NCBI GenBank assembly: GCA_036362985.1
Contig: JAYGXS010000002.1
Location: forward strand, 89,677,441 to 89,741,440
Direction of reading: 5' to 3'
Length of the DNA stretch: 64,000 nt
DNA from: Ligula intestinalis
Lineage: Eukaryota; Platyhelminthes; Cestoda; Diphyllobothriidea; Diphyllobothriidae
Shown here: positions 1 to 10,760 of the stretch, in pieces
How the letters are laid out: every line of letters starts with the position of its first letter
Position numbering within the stretch: position 1 is the stretch's first letter
Translations under genes and position numbers: made by a program
Notes under the pieces: model-generated
The model's database searches: none
Told to the model about the DNA's origin: nothing
What the model saw: only the letters and a program-made list of their open reading frames with translations

Positions 1-1236
1 AACGCCGCGCCAGCCACACTCGCTTGATGTCGCTTCTGGTCATATCGTATCTGGCTTGACGCTGGTGAGAAAAAGCTGAGAAGAGTAGATGTTTTCAAAG
101 GCTGATATCAGTGCAAACTAACTCACGCTCAAGGCACTATACCAAATATATTTAAATAAAGTGCATTCATCAACAAGCTAAAACTGCCTGGAATTCGAGG
201 CACCATTCCTATCTGTCGGCATTCGCGCGCAGTGGGACTCACTATAGGTGGCAAGTCAGTATCACTTACCAAGTCTATGCTCACTACAAAAATGATCACG
301 CCACCACGCCACCATTGATCTTCCGGCGACCCGCTTATTATTCTTCCCCAGTGCACTGGTCACAGCAGAAGGATCAAAGACGAATCTGCGCATTAGCCTT
401 CCCACGGTAGATAGTGCAAACGTGTTTGTATTTCTCTCTTGTTTGGTGATCATGGGGACAGTGGATGAGGAAAGAGAAATTTCGATTCCCATAAACTATT
501 TGAGAGGAAGCAGTTAGCAGCGCCAGTAACAAGCGTCGATGGAGGGAGCCGTTAATTAATATTGGCATGTCGTAGCATAATGACGTTATCATATAATAAC
601 TGCAAACCTCTGTGCATAAATTAACCGTTTCTGCTATTGCCTCTGATGCTGAATCTGAGAGGGAATCGCATCCTTCAACCGAGTAGATTTCATTTTCCCA
701 TAATCATTCTACTTCTTCTCAAAAATGGATTATGCGTATATTGGATACTGCTTCTCTGCTACTTGCTTCCATTTTACTTCTACTCCTCCCTCTATTTCGC
801 CGAACCGCCATTTTCGTTTTCAAATATCGCCATAATATACTCAGTGTGATTGTTTTAGTAGCTAAAAACCTTGCTAAGTTTAGTCGTTTTTCGATCTACT
901 GTTCATCCTCAGGTTCGATTGTAATGAGAAAACCGTGGAAGGCTAACTGTTAGGATTTCTCTGCTTCACCCTCGGATTAAATTTTAAAAAATTCAGTGAA
1001 AAGGCCCTAGCAGCCTGGCAATTTCTCATGACGAAGATTTTGCCCAATTTTTGGTGTAAAAGCACGGGTTCATAGTGGGTGAAAGGGAACTCCTCTAGCT
1101 CTTTTTGCACCCATTCTCTAACTATTTCTACCTTTAGTCTTTAAAAGTGGAAAAAAGTTTGGTGCATTAATTTTAGGGCCTCTCTTCGTATTGTCCTATT
1201 TCTCTTGGAGCCGTTTGCATACAACACAGTTTTCCT
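1..1236. other. No gene recognised
   Basis: AT-rich sequence with stop codons in all frames. Only short open frames without family resemblance are visible, and no splice-bordered exon of the large minus-strand gene was found here. A further 3' exon of that gene could still be hidden. Confidence 0.4.
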
Positions 1237-1274
1237 CGAGAAGAAGAAGACTCGATCACTGGGACAATACGTTT

Positions 1275-1322
1275 ATTCAACTGACGTTTCAATATCCGTC
1301 ACGGATTCGTCATCAGAGACAT
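1275..1322 (-). ncRNA. Hammerhead ribozyme core (PLE-associated)
   Basis: On the minus strand the sequence reads CTGATGA, then a hairpin (ATCCG/CGGAT), then GAAACGTC. These match the two conserved strands of the hammerhead core. The flanking TGTCT and AGTTG can form only a partial stem I. Stem III is the self-complementary ACGU, so activity would be expected as a dimer. The base before GAAA is T, not the usual C. Confidence 0.6.
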
Positions 1323-1347
1323 GAGTAGCAGAACCTTTCTGCTACTC

Positions 1348-1395
1348 CTGTCTCTGATGACGAATCCGTGACGGATATCGAAACGTCAGGCGAAT
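1348..1395 (+). ncRNA. Hammerhead ribozyme core (PLE-associated)
   Basis: CTGATGA at 1354-1360 is followed by a stem II hairpin with ATCCG/CGGAT arms, GAAA at 1380-1383 and the palindromic ACGU, with the predicted cleavage site after the C at 1387. TGTCT before the core pairs with AGGCG after the cleavage site (stem I, including G-U pairs). PLE terminal repeats are known to carry such ribozymes; the self-cleaving activity is inferred. Confidence 0.7.
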
Positions 1396-1773
1396 AAACA
1401 TATTGTCCCAGCGATCGAGTATTCTTCTTCTCAATTGCTTCCTGGGACACGAATGTTCGCTTGTATTGGCACAGTTTTCCTTGTCTGGTGATATGGAGGT
1501 GAAAAGGGAGACTATGACGAATAATATCATAGGTTGGTCAAGTCGGACAGTTGTTCCCTGAATGTCTGGAAATAATTAAGAGGTCGAAGTGCTAGAGGTC
1601 CTGAAGTGCCCTCAAAAATATTTTAGTTCACAGGGCGTTGATTTAACTGAATTGCAGATCTTGGGTTACCCATATGATCTAGGCAGTATTGTAGTGGTAA
1701 AAGAGAAGGTTTGTCAAACACCGAGACGAGAAGGTTATTGTCCTGAGCTTTCAAACTCAAAGGAGTTCAGAAG

Positions 1774-2412
1774 ATGAAGCTGCGATCACTGGAACAAGAG
1801 CTTTATTTGCCTGACGTTTCGGATTCCGTCGGTGAGGAAGAAAGACGCCAACTCCCAGGTTGCAGCTCATTCAACGGGACCCGACCATATTTTCAAGTTT
1901 GCCGAGGTCGAAATCTTCGCAAGAGGGGACAACCGCGTGAGCCGCGAGCTGCTCGAGTCATGGTTTTCAGGCCCCCAGTCCATCAACAAGCGCAACGATT
2001 TGGCGTTCCCATACGGTGTACTGAGACATTTCCTGAGCAAGAGAATCAGTCACGTGGAAAGAACTGACTGCAACAACAACTCCGACGACAGTGGGCATAA
2101 TTGTCGCGCAATTACCAAACCCGCATCCGCCGCGGACAAGAACGCTGTGGCAATTAATGAGCAACCACCACACCAATTAAGACCTCAAGCGGTGACTACA
2201 AGACCTGACAATTATAATACGCATGCGGGTGACCGCTGTGAACTATAAATACCGTGCAATCTGTGCGTGTATCACCCCTTATCTGCGCATGTCTCAGACC
2301 TGTTTACGAATACCTATGATTAAGGATTCCCGACGGAATCCGAAACATCAGGCACATAAAACTCTTGTTCCAGTGATCGCATCTTCGTCTTCTGAACTGC
2401 TTCCTGGGACTC
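1774..2412 (+). mobile_element. PLE group A 3' fragment with inverted left terminus
   Basis: The left edge (1774-1832) is an inverted copy of the group A terminus (GCGATCACTGGAACAAGAG...). The middle encodes the C-terminal half of a GIY-YIG endonuclease, and the right edge (2290-2412) is the terminus in forward orientation. The fragment is therefore 5' truncated and bounded by inverted terminal copies, a known PLE arrangement. Directly downstream begins the reverse-transcriptase start of a second PLE, giving a head-to-tail order. Confidence 0.7.
1832..2248 (+). pseudogene. PLE GIY-YIG endonuclease, C-terminal part
   Basis: The reading frame contains DANSQVAAHS, HIFKFAEVEIFARGDNRVSR and ELLESWFSGPQSIN, closely matching the more complete copy at 10057-10557. 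In PLEs this domain nicks target DNA for target-primed reverse transcription. The catalytic GIY and YIG strands lie N-terminal to what is preserved and are missing, so the product cannot be a working nuclease. The frame is otherwise open to a stop at 2248, followed by terminal-repeat sequence. Confidence 0.65.
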
Positions 2413-2419
2413 GAGTATT

Positions 2420-2905
2420 CGCTACTATTATCAAAGGAGTTCATCGCCAAAGGAAAGTACAACAATTACATTGGTCCACAATATGTTGTCCAGAGCCACA
2501 ACTAGCATGCTAAGACACGAAACGTGTTTAGATACCGTAGATGCCAACCCAGTCGACTTCATTGCAGCACGCGAAGCCATGATAGTGAGAAAGGAAAAAA
2601 ATTGACGAGACAAGCCATTTATCCTAAGAACGTGTGATCACACACCAATTGGCTGCATTCCGCAGAGTGATTTGAATGCTATGAGGGAACAAAGGACAGA
2701 CGACAGTATTATCATCTTGTCTGCTGCTAAGGGAAGCTCGACTATCGTGATGAACTGACACGGCAACAAAGGTAAGGCTCTCTTTGATTACGGAGAGTTA
2801 TACAGACCAGTACTGAAGTATCAGGCTGACCAACTTATTTGCTCAGAGAATATCGGCGCAAGAATTTGATCAAGGAAAGTGAGTGGCGCCAAACCAAAGT
2901 AACGG
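2420..2905 (+). pseudogene. PLE reverse transcriptase, N-terminal remnant
   Basis: Conceptual translation with several stops shows a stretch like REQRTDDSIIILSAAKGSST followed by IVMN and, after a gap, DYGELYRPVL. This matches the DSIIIVPADKGGATVVM...Y.PL segment of the intact copy near 44620-44730. It lies just after a terminal repeat, so it is the 5' start of a PLE whose remainder continues at 3880-4310 after an insertion. Confidence 0.55.
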
Positions 2906-2989
2906 ATACCGCTTTGGCTGGATTCATTTTGTCTGCTATAAATTCACAAAATTGATATTTTGCAAATGCTCCCATGCTTAATTCGAGAA

Positions 2990-3036
2990 GTCAAGTTGTC
3001 AAAACTATGTTTTCAGCGAATCATCATCAGGCCAAA
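2990..3036 (-). ncRNA. Hammerhead-like motif, PLE group B terminus
   Basis: On the minus strand GGCCTGATGATGATTCGCTG is followed by AAAACATAG. CTGATGA and GAAA are intact, but the intervening segment can form at most a minimal stem II. It lies downstream of the GIY-YIG frame, where group B carries this motif. Stem I complementarity is weaker than at 3733-3772. Confidence 0.35.
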
Positions 3037-3239
3037 CCCTCTGCAGGGTAATTAAAGCTTTAAAGTTGGACAGGGTTAAATAGTGCGATCTAATTATAAT
3101 TCATCGCTTACGCATCGCCCGCATTATGAGGTCGGCGTGTAGAGTTCCCTGTGTTTGCGGAGGGGGGGAGGGGTAGGGGAGGTAATTAGGTTAGGTTGTG
3201 GGGGTTGATCAGAGGGCAGATACATGGAAGGATAATTGC

Positions 3240-3619
3240 TGCTATTTGCGCGCAGCGAACGGCTGTCACTGGGGGGGTGGGGGCAAAATGCGATCGACAC
3301 CTGGCCTCCTGGTCGGCCACGGAAGTCTAAGGACTTCTACCAGCTTCTTCTGTCAACACAGCACTGGATTCGCTAGCCGTAAAGCCACTTTTTCGGCTGT
3401 TGCAAGCACCCGTTGGCGTAGGCCCTTGGAAAAGTTGGCTTGTGTCCGGTAGACAACCTGAAAGGCTTCATTAGTATCGACAAGATGTGCGAGAAACGAA
3501 CTCGAGATCGATCTAGTTTTACCTTTACTTAACCAAGCCGGTATGTGCCCATGTACCCTCTTTTCCAGGTGCCTCGTTGTTTGGCCGATGTATCCCCCCC
3601 CCCCCCTGCAACGACACAA
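3240..3619 (-). pseudogene. PLE GIY-YIG endonuclease (group B)
   Basis: Minus-strand translation gives GYIGQTTRHLEKRVHGHIPA, then SKGKTRSISSSFLAHLVDTN and EAFQVVYRTQANFSKGLRQR, matching the copy at 39138-39668. The first beta strand is disrupted by a G tract on the coding strand (poly-C at about 3591-3606 on +), an expansion that destroys the start of the domain. A stop interrupts the tail after the NPVLC motif. Non-functional. Confidence 0.65.
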
Positions 3620-3732
3620 GAACCTCTACACGCAGACCTTGCCATGCAGGCGACGCGCAAACGATGAATTGTAATTAGACCACACTATTTAACCCTGCCT
3701 TTCTGTACAGCTTTCATTACCTTGCAACTGTT

Positions 3733-3772
3733 TTGGTCTGATGATGATTTGCTGAAATCGTATGTTTGCCAA
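3733..3772 (+). ncRNA. Hammerhead-like motif, PLE group B terminus (inverted copy)
   Basis: TTGGT precedes CTGATGA, and GCCAA follows after GAAA and a short segment; TTGGT/GCCAA can pair as stem I. The sequence between CTGATGA and GAAA is only nine bases, so stem II would be minimal. Other copies are at 25386-25430 and 39764-39803. Confidence 0.4.
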
Positions 3773-3879
3773 CTTGACTTTTCAAAACTGCTATTCCAAT
3801 TCAGCCAATCGTTACCACCTATTATTTAGCAAACTCGGGGTTAACAAAAGTGAAATTTCTACAAGGCAACTCGAAAACT

Positions 3880-4310
3880 TCAATTGAATTGGAAGAGATC
3901 GAGGTCTCCTCTGGTGTGCCTTCGTTTTTCACATCCCTCCCACCAAACCTGTACGTGATGTCTTGCGCAAACAACAACCTATAAGGTATCATACCTTTGC
4001 TGGAGAAACTTATGAACAGATCAAAGCAACTCCAAAGAGTTCCCTAATCTCCACTGCTATAAGAGCTAGAAAACACTGCCTTCATCCAACATAAGTGTGT
4101 AATTTGGCGTGGCTACGTTGACGACACGTTTGTTATCGTCAAGAAGATCATATTGCAAAACTTCATTAACTTGCCCAATTCAATATTTTCGCTCAAAATT
4201 CACAAGAGCAGAAGAACAAGAGCAGCAGCTTCGTTTCCCCGATGCCTTCGAGAAGAGAGCACTCAATTGTGTAACTGTGACGACAGTTCACTCAAAGGTA
4301 ACAAGTACAA
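3880..4310 (+). pseudogene. PLE reverse transcriptase, palm-domain remnant
   Basis: Frame-shifted translation shows RYHTFAGETYEQIKATPKSS, then VIWRGYVDDTFVIVKK. The YVDD box is the reverse-transcriptase catalytic motif C, and the downstream FINLPNSIFSLKIHKSR resembles the PLE region after it. It is probably the continuation of the element begun at 2420, split by the insertion at 2985-3810. Confidence 0.6.
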
Positions 4311-7195
4311 AGGGAACAAATACAAGGTAAAAAATGCAAATACTTCTCAGTTTCCTCAGCAACCACATGCAATAGAGCCAAAGTAAGCAAAAGCCTTGAC
4401 AATGAAGTGGAAAATATAACTTGCTCGTGATTTTTAAGGGGTTGAGTGTGGTCAAGAATGGTTTACAGGGAAGAAGAGGAATTGCGGTGTAGAGATTAGG
4501 TGCGGGGGCATGTGAAGGTTTACAGTGAGATGGGTCTGTGCTTTGTCGCCGTAACCTGTGTAATAATGGGCGGAAGTAGATTGAACTACGATAGCTGGAT
4601 GGTCTGCAGTTAATGCTTTTTTATTGTTATAAGACCAGATCATAGGGTCGTCACCAGCGTCTATAAGCGTGGACAGTAGGGGTGTTTTATGCTGTCGCAG
4701 ACGTTGCATGTCCAGTCTTTTAGTTACCATTGCCTGTTCAGCAACAATAAGCGACGACTTGCTTGCACATATAGGGAGCCTGGTAAGGCAATCAACCACT
4801 ATCTCCGATGCGAAAGGGGATTACTGGAGGAAATCTACCTATTCTGGGCCAGCAGGTAAATGCTGGTAATCACGGTGTTCGGGTGGAATTGTCATATATT
4901 TTTCAGGTGTCCAGAACATTAATTGTCAATAAATAAAGTCACTGTAGCTACTGATATTCCCAGCCTTGGCAGAATTTATTGAAAATACCCCCTGTTGAAT
5001 TGGTTGAGGAACCCGCTTCTTGCAAGGGGTTAGGTATGAAGACTGGATCGTTCGCCACAAGCCCCCATCAATTTTTTTCTGCTACAAACGATACGATGAC
5101 TCGTTCTCTGTCGATCTGGCTGCCAAGGCCAACGTATAGACGATATATATCTTAATTCTACGAGGCATAATAATTGTACTTCTTCATGATCAAGTAGAGC
5201 TAGTTTTCTCATGATGGTATTTGCTAACACAGATCCACTGATTGAGAACATAGATTATTCGTAAATAAGGCTTTCAAGCAGCCATCAAACCAGAATCTGA
5301 TATCTGTTATTCAAGGAAGGAACAACTCCCCAAGGGCTACAGCGGGAGCATCTTGTTAACCGATCTCGGCAGTGAGCATTATGGTTCCTGACTGATCAGC
5401 AATGGCACGTCATGCTATATAATTATTTTTGCACTGAGATTTACGTGAATTCAAAAGTGTTCTATAGTCTGTTTGATGATCCATCATGTTCAATTTACAT
5501 TAATGCTTCGGAAAGCTGCATTAAAATCGGGTGAGACAGTGGAGTACTCATGCCAAACCTTGGAGGCAAATAGAAGACAGTGTGGTAAATGTTTTAACGC
5601 AGCTAAATATGTCGACGCCTATGCGATAGAATGTCGGGCTAACTGCAGAGACCCCACAGTTTACAGTTTCTAGGTATGTCAGCAGTTAGGACTGTGACTT
5701 CGTTTCGGCTTTTTCTTTATTCTTCCCTCCCTCCCCAACTAGAGCAGTCTTGGAAACATCATAAAGTAACAAATTAAAACAGGACGAGAACCGCTGTTGG
5801 GTTTGGTTGTTAAGCTTCCTGTCGGTTGCTCTTCTGTGCTATTTCCGAGTTCTACTTATTACCTATTACCGTCATGATAGTCGGACGTCTGATGTATGTG
5901 CGCATTATGCTGACTATATATTATGCTCTGGCCGGCAAACAACTTCACCCTCCTCCACCGCCCCGTTGCTGTGCGCGTCCTTCATCCGGCTGTCATCTGC
6001 TATCGACGATTCTGACAATCGCCGCTGCAACTTTCATGTGAAGCTCAACAAGGGAGCGACCGCGGATGCAACGTAGCTTTAGTGGATACTCCTAAATACC
6101 TTCTACTTACAAATGCTGTTGCACGTGACGGACCATAACTCGAAATGATTCCGCATCCTGAAGGCGCATGAAAAATAGGATTTCTTCACTGGCTGGGCTT
6201 TGTTTTGTAGAGCACAGAAATGGGGATTCCCCCTTCGGTTGTATGGTGGCGTTGCTGAGAAGGGAGCCAAGTGACGCATTTACCGAACACACAATCAGTC
6301 CAGGGTGTGTTATGTCTGTAATGGCTGATAAGTGGACTAAGAGTCAAACGGCGGGGACTCCTTCTTACCCTGTAAATTCAATTGTGTGTCTGTCCAAGGG
6401 GAAGGTCGTATTGTGGCGCGCGCGACGGGTTCAACGGCCCTGTCAACCACTAGGTCGATCCCACATCAGGCGATCGATCGGCTTGGACCGTGCCTTGATG
6501 CTGACAGTGGGGAATAGAGTGAGGTCGACGACTGAATGCATATCTTACTTCCCTATTAACAACTTGATACGATTTTTACTATCACGGTGCGTTCATTGCC
6601 CTGGTTTAGAGGTTTGCAAACTGACAGGATTACTCTGAACAGGTGGTCAGTCCATTGTATTTTGTGATGGTGGATGGAGAGTCAAGCTGCAATGGTTCCG
6701 TCTTCATAGGGCCTTCATTGAACTGCCATTTAGCTGATATCTTAGCCAGGTGTGGCGGTACGCATAAGAGGGACTGTTTCGTGAACGCTCCCGATGCCAG
6801 TCTTCTTTACTATGCCATGACACCGGACTTAGTTGGGTGAGGAAGGGAGAGTGTGATAAGTACAGCGCAAGTCTAATATCACTTTACGTTTACTCAAGCG
6901 TAAGTCACCGTCCTTGCACCAACATGTTTGGAGCATACAGTGGGAATAATCGAAATCACTGGTCGAATTGTCATGTACGTATTATGTATTACTATTAATC
7001 TGACGACCGTTTTGCGTACACTACGCCCTCAAACAGTAATGAGAGATTTGTTGGATACTTATTATCCTGAAAGATATGAGCTCACTTCCAAGGATTGCTG
7101 ATGCGGATCTTTTGCGCCAACTGTGTATAACTGTTGTTGACCTCCTCGGGCTCTCAATTAAGCAGCACGCGCAAATAGGCAATTGAAGATGTTTT
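4311..7195. other. No gene recognised
   Basis: Several open frames of 60-156 codons occur on both strands (for example 6168-6638 on +), but none has a family motif, splice border or repeated copy in the window. A remnant of unidentified repeats is likely. A missing 3' exon of the KY gene cannot be excluded. Confidence 0.35.
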
Positions 7196-7199
7196 TAAA

Positions 7200-7735
7200 A
7201 CTCTCACATAAAAAGTTCACCATGTCTGCCCAGCGCTCTTAGCATACTCCGTCCGATTTTGGGACTAAATGTAATGGCCTTTTGCAGCCACTTGAAACCC
7301 AAGATCAGCCGCTGACGCATGGTGCCTTCAGCCTGCCTGCGCGCCCACTGCCCCCTGAGGCTAGGCGCTAACTGTCCTTGACCGACGCGCACATACTCCT
7401 CGGCGCGACCGCGCGCTCACGCTAGCCAGTCTTGGCCCATCTCAAGGTCGCGCACCTACGCTAGTCTAGACATTAGCCGCCTAATTGGCTTACGGTAACA
7501 AAGCCTGCGTTGGCCATTAGGCGATTTCTGATGCTCTCGTCACTCTGGAATTGACGCCCTGGCAGCCGGACTGCGGTTATCCGAGAGTCGAAACTTTTCC
7601 TATCTAGTCTCCTATCTTTCTGCAGAATAGACTATTCCTAACAATCTTGCTTTCCCACCGACTTCTCTCTTCACCTAAAGGAACCATGGGCCTGGAAGAT
7701 CCTAACAGTTAGAGTTAAATCTTCTTAGCCTTAGC
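7200..7735 (+). repeat. Dispersed repeat B (copy 1)
   Basis: A GC-rich 5' part is followed by a conserved 3' segment (about 7620-7730: ACTTCTCTCTTCACCTAAAG, GGAACC, GGGCCTGGAAGATC, then AGTTAGAGTTAAA). The 3' segment recurs at 9484-9600 (reverse), 28720-28860, 37815-37930, 42165-42315 and 60935-61045. No coding capacity is seen, so it may be a SINE or a non-autonomous element. Confidence 0.55.
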
Positions 7736-8384
7736 AGCTGTCGAGATATATCTACCCCCCGTTGGTGGTTTTGCTGACCCTCCATATATTGTCACTTTAT
7801 TGCGAAAGGCATAATTGCCGGAGGACTGTATGTGAAAGACTACGCGTGGAGTAATATTTATAGCCAAAATGTTGTAATGTATGTACGCATGGCATTGGGT
7901 CGACATTTATTCGAAAGAGTGTAATGTTCTTGTCAGTCTCCCAACACAACTCAAGCAGTATTTACAACTAAATCGCCTGAATAAGATAGTTGTACACACT
8001 GGGCAGTGAATGTTTGCGGTCCTTCACAGGCAAGGCGTAGAGCTGCAGCTTGAAGAATCCAGTGTGCGGGAACCGCAGGAAAAAGCAGACCTGTTTTCTG
8101 TGGATCTCCTGTCGAATCTACAAGGGAAGGCGCGTTTAGACATTGAAGGAAACTAGGCAACCGATTGTGCATCTATAGTTAAAACATAAAAGGACCAATA
8201 TTATATTCTCTCCGACACAGCATACATATTGTTGCTGCCGTGTGTGAATAGAGGAAGCTTAATAAATGTTCACACACTGCCTGGCAGAAACTGACTCCTT
8301 AGTTTTACCGACTGATTTTCATTATAATTTCAAATATATTTTGAACAAAATACGAAAAAATGTACAGTTGTGAGATCTTTCAGT

Positions 8385-9245
8385 AGATAGACTAATTTTC
8401 TTAGACGAGGGTACAATCGCGCTGATAAGACGATGCCTGACGACTGCGATCGCAAATGCTTTCCTCGCGGCGACTGTACGCGTATTCTTTACGAAACCCC
8501 CTCCTATGACTGGGAGGTATATACCGACTTCCCTTGAAGGCCGCATCCGTGTGTATTTACTCCTACGTTTGCTCCTTTGGAGCAGGATCTATCGGCCGAA
8601 CAACGACGTGCTTGGAAAAGAGGGCACGCGAGCACATACCGGCCTGATTAAGTAAAGGTAAAACCAGAACAACCTCGAGTTCTATTTCCAAATACCCTCT
8701 CGATACGAATAATCGAGTCAATACTAACGAAGCCTTTTAGGTTGTCTACGGAACAGCAGCTAATTCATTCAAGGGCCAACGCCAAGGGTACTTGTAGCAG
8801 CTGAAACAGTGGCTATGTGGCTAGCGAATCCACTGCTGTGTTTACAGAAGACTCTAACACAAGCACTTTCACTTCCGTGGCCGACGCCGATACCATCGCC
8901 TCCACGTCCTAGTGACCGTCCTTCGCTCAGCGCAAATAACAGTTATTATCTCGAGAAGAAGGCGACTCGATCGCTGGGACAATACTTTTATTCGTCTGAC
9001 GTTTCGAGATCCGTCGCGAATTCATCATCAGAGACATAAGCAATAGTACTTATTACCTGTCTACGTACCTGGCCCATGATCACCAACTCCCCTAATTTAC
9101 TCCCCTCCCCCAACAAAACAACCTCTACACACCGATCTTGCCATGCGGGTGGCGTGATATCGATGAGTTTTAATCGAAGTACACGTATTAACCTGCTAAG
9201 TTAACAATTTTCATTATACCTGCTGATGTACTGACCTGAGAAAAA
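8385..9245 (+). mobile_element. Degenerate PLE group B fragment
   Basis: The end of the reverse transcriptase (about 8385-8520) and a GIY-YIG domain (about 8550-8940) match 39020-39560 at nucleotide level, but with many stops and frameshifts. The domain start reads CIYSYVCSFGA-like, followed by RTTTCLEKRARE. A group A terminus is inserted at 8950-9060. The 3' untranslated part (CCATGCGGGTGGCG, then ACCTGCTAAG) continues to about 9245. Confidence 0.6.
8991..9036 (-). ncRNA. Hammerhead ribozyme core (PLE group A terminus)
   Basis: Minus strand: TGTCT, CTGATGA, a hairpin around TTCGCGA, then GAAACGTCAGACG. TGTCT pairs with AGACG (U-A, C-G, U-A, G-C, U-G), a better stem I than in other copies. 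Both conserved core strands are intact. Confidence 0.65.
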
Positions 9246-9483
9246 GTGATGCTAAAATATGTTTGTAAAATGGAATGATTCAATATTTTCTGTTAATTGT
9301 ATATCTTGAGAACTGGTTTCCTTCTATTCCAACAGATGTTTGCTCCATAAATTATATCGAACCTGACCTGCAGGTAGATTTTTTAATGGTTTTGCATCTC
9401 TATACTACAGGGGTAGCATATCATTTTACAGAGTTTTTAGCCTTCTCAGTATAAAACACTTATAGGTGTTAAGGCTAAGATGT

Positions 9484-9600
9484 TTAACCTTAACGCCTAC
9501 AATCATTCATGTCCTGGTTCCTTGGAATATTGGAGAAGTCTTGGGAAGGCCAGAGTAGAAGGCAGAGTTTATTGTGTAAACAATGGAACGAAGAATCGAT
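9484..9600 (-). repeat. Dispersed repeat B (reverse copy)
   Basis: On the minus strand it reads TACTCTGGCCTTCCCAAGAC, TTCTCCAATATTCC, then AAGGAACCAGGACATG, matching the 3' part of repeat B. The GC-rich 5' part is absent. Confidence 0.5.
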
Positions 9601-10056
9601 GAAAATAGTGTTGACTCGCAGAGTAGTGCGTCCGTTGCCTATTCGGGTGGGCTCCGGAGTGAATAGAGCATCAGGAATTGCTGGCAAATGCTTTGTCCCG
9701 GGGGCCAATAGGGCTGCTGATGTCTTAATTAGCGTGGGCTATGACAGCGTGGGTCAATGACAGTGTGGGCCAATGACAGTTAGCGCCTAGCCCCAAGAGG
9801 CGGTGGGCACACAGGCAGGATAGATGAGTCATGCGTCTGCGGCTGGTCTTGAGTTCATACTGGCTGCTAGGGCCACTATAAGTGCTCCCCTCAAAGACCG
9901 AAGTCCATTGATGAAAGAAATGGAACGAAGGAAGGTAAGTATAGGATAGGGAGGGAAGTACGTACCATCGGCCGCCTTCTCGAAACACTTGGAGTTGGAG
10001 TCGCACATAGGCCGTAGGCAACCATTACGCATCAGATAATAAAGCCGAGAGACCCA

Positions 10057-10557
10057 ATGCCACTGCAAGAGACATCTGGAGTTGTCTACAGGATCTGGTG
10101 TAGTTGCGGTCAAATCAACTATGTCGGAGAAACTAGCAGATTTCTCAAGACGCGAATTACCGTACACGCGACAGCAGTGCGGCGAAATGATGCCAATTCT
10201 CAAGTTGCAGCTCGTTCGACGAGAACCGGCCACACCTTCAAATTCGATGAGGCCAAAATTCTCGCAAGAGGTGACAATCGGGTGAGCCGAGAACTACTTG
10301 AGTCATGGTTCACGGGCCCCCAATCCATAAACAAGTTCAACGATTTGCCCAATCCATATTCAATGTTGAGAATCAATTTGGCCAAAGCAAGTCGTCACTT
10401 GAGGAACGGGCAGGCCACGGCCTCATCTTACGCCAACACCGGAGAGCCAGGTGGCCGAGCAATCATCACGCCTGAGCCCACCGCCCGTAATGAAAGTTCA
10501 ACAGGTCAGAGCCCGCGTGCTGTCCAACAAAATATCCACGCGCGAGAAGGCAATTAA
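10057..10557 (+). CDS. GIY-YIG endonuclease domain of a PLE (5' truncated)
   Basis: The 166-residue open frame begins near GVVYRIWCSCGQINYVGETS: VYRI and YVG correspond to the GIY and YIG strands, and the nearby CSCG is a Cys pair typical of PLE endonucleases. The HTFKFDEAKILARGDNRVSR and ELLESWFTGPQSIN segments follow, with a low-complexity Ala/Thr tail. In PLEs this domain is the C-terminal part of the reverse transcriptase and cuts the target. The methionine is internal to the original fused protein, so independent expression is doubtful. The frame has no internal stop. Confidence 0.7.
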   Translation: MPLQETSGVVYRIWCSCGQINYVGETSRFLKTRITVHATAVRRNDANSQVAARSTRTGHTFKFDEAKILARGDNRVSRELLESWFTGPQSINKFNDLPNPYSMLRINLAKASRHLRNGQATASSYANTGEPGGRAIITPEPTARNESSTGQSPRAVQQNIHAREGN

Positions 10558-10654
10558 CGTTAATTGTCGCTGTATTTTTGCAGAAATATCTGTATCCTAT
10601 AAACAATGCAAACTTCTGTGCATGCATTACCTGTTTCTGCTACTGTTTCCTACT

Positions 10655-10705
10655 CTTGTTTCTGATGATTAATCCGCGACGGATGTCGAAACGTCAGGCG
10701 AATAA
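10655..10705 (+). ncRNA. Hammerhead ribozyme core (PLE group A terminus)
   Basis: CTGATGA (10662-10668), a stem II with ATCCG/CGGAT, GAAA (10688-10691) and the palindromic ACGU followed by C. TGTTT and AGGCG can form a G-U-rich stem I. It lies in sense orientation about 100 bases after the endonuclease stop, the expected place in a PLE. Confidence 0.7.
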
Positions 10706-10760
10706 ACATACTGTCCCAGCGATCGACTCGCCTTCTTCTCAGTTATAATCACTCCAAATC

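Larger units (their letters stand above)
1237..1435. repeat. Palindrome of two head-to-head PLE group A termini
   Basis: The left half (GAAGAAGAAGACTCGATC..., reading inward) and the right half (ending GATCGAGTATTCTTCTTCTC) are near-complementary, and the centre is a GAGTAGCAGAA / TTCTGCTACTC hairpin near 1335. Each half carries one hammerhead core. The same terminal sequence follows a GIY-YIG reading frame at 10660-10740, which ties it to Penelope-like retroelements. The right half runs on into terminal-repeat sequence (about 1436-1480). No coding sequence lies between the arms. Confidence 0.75.
2985..3810 (-). mobile_element. PLE group B fragment nested in another PLE
   Basis: The two ends are inverted copies of each other: 2985-3170 (…GACAGGGTTAAATAGTG…) against 3630-3810 (…CACTATTTAACCCTG…). 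Between them a GIY-YIG domain reads on the minus strand. The same structure, opposite orientation, is at 38130-39830. It separates two halves of a different PLE reverse transcriptase (2420-2905 and 3880-4310), so it inserted later. Confidence 0.7.
10030..10760 (+). mobile_element. PLE group A 3' end with endonuclease and terminus
   Basis: A 5'-truncated element: the GIY-YIG domain (10057-10557) is followed by about 100 bases of untranslated sequence and a terminus (about 10655-10745) with the hammerhead core. This copy links the terminal repeat scattered through the window to PLE coding sequence. No intact reverse transcriptase precedes it. Confidence 0.75.

Noticed and set aside
6168..6638. 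156-codon open frame on +
   Set aside because: No family motif, no repeat copy, no splice context; length is within chance for this much sequence.
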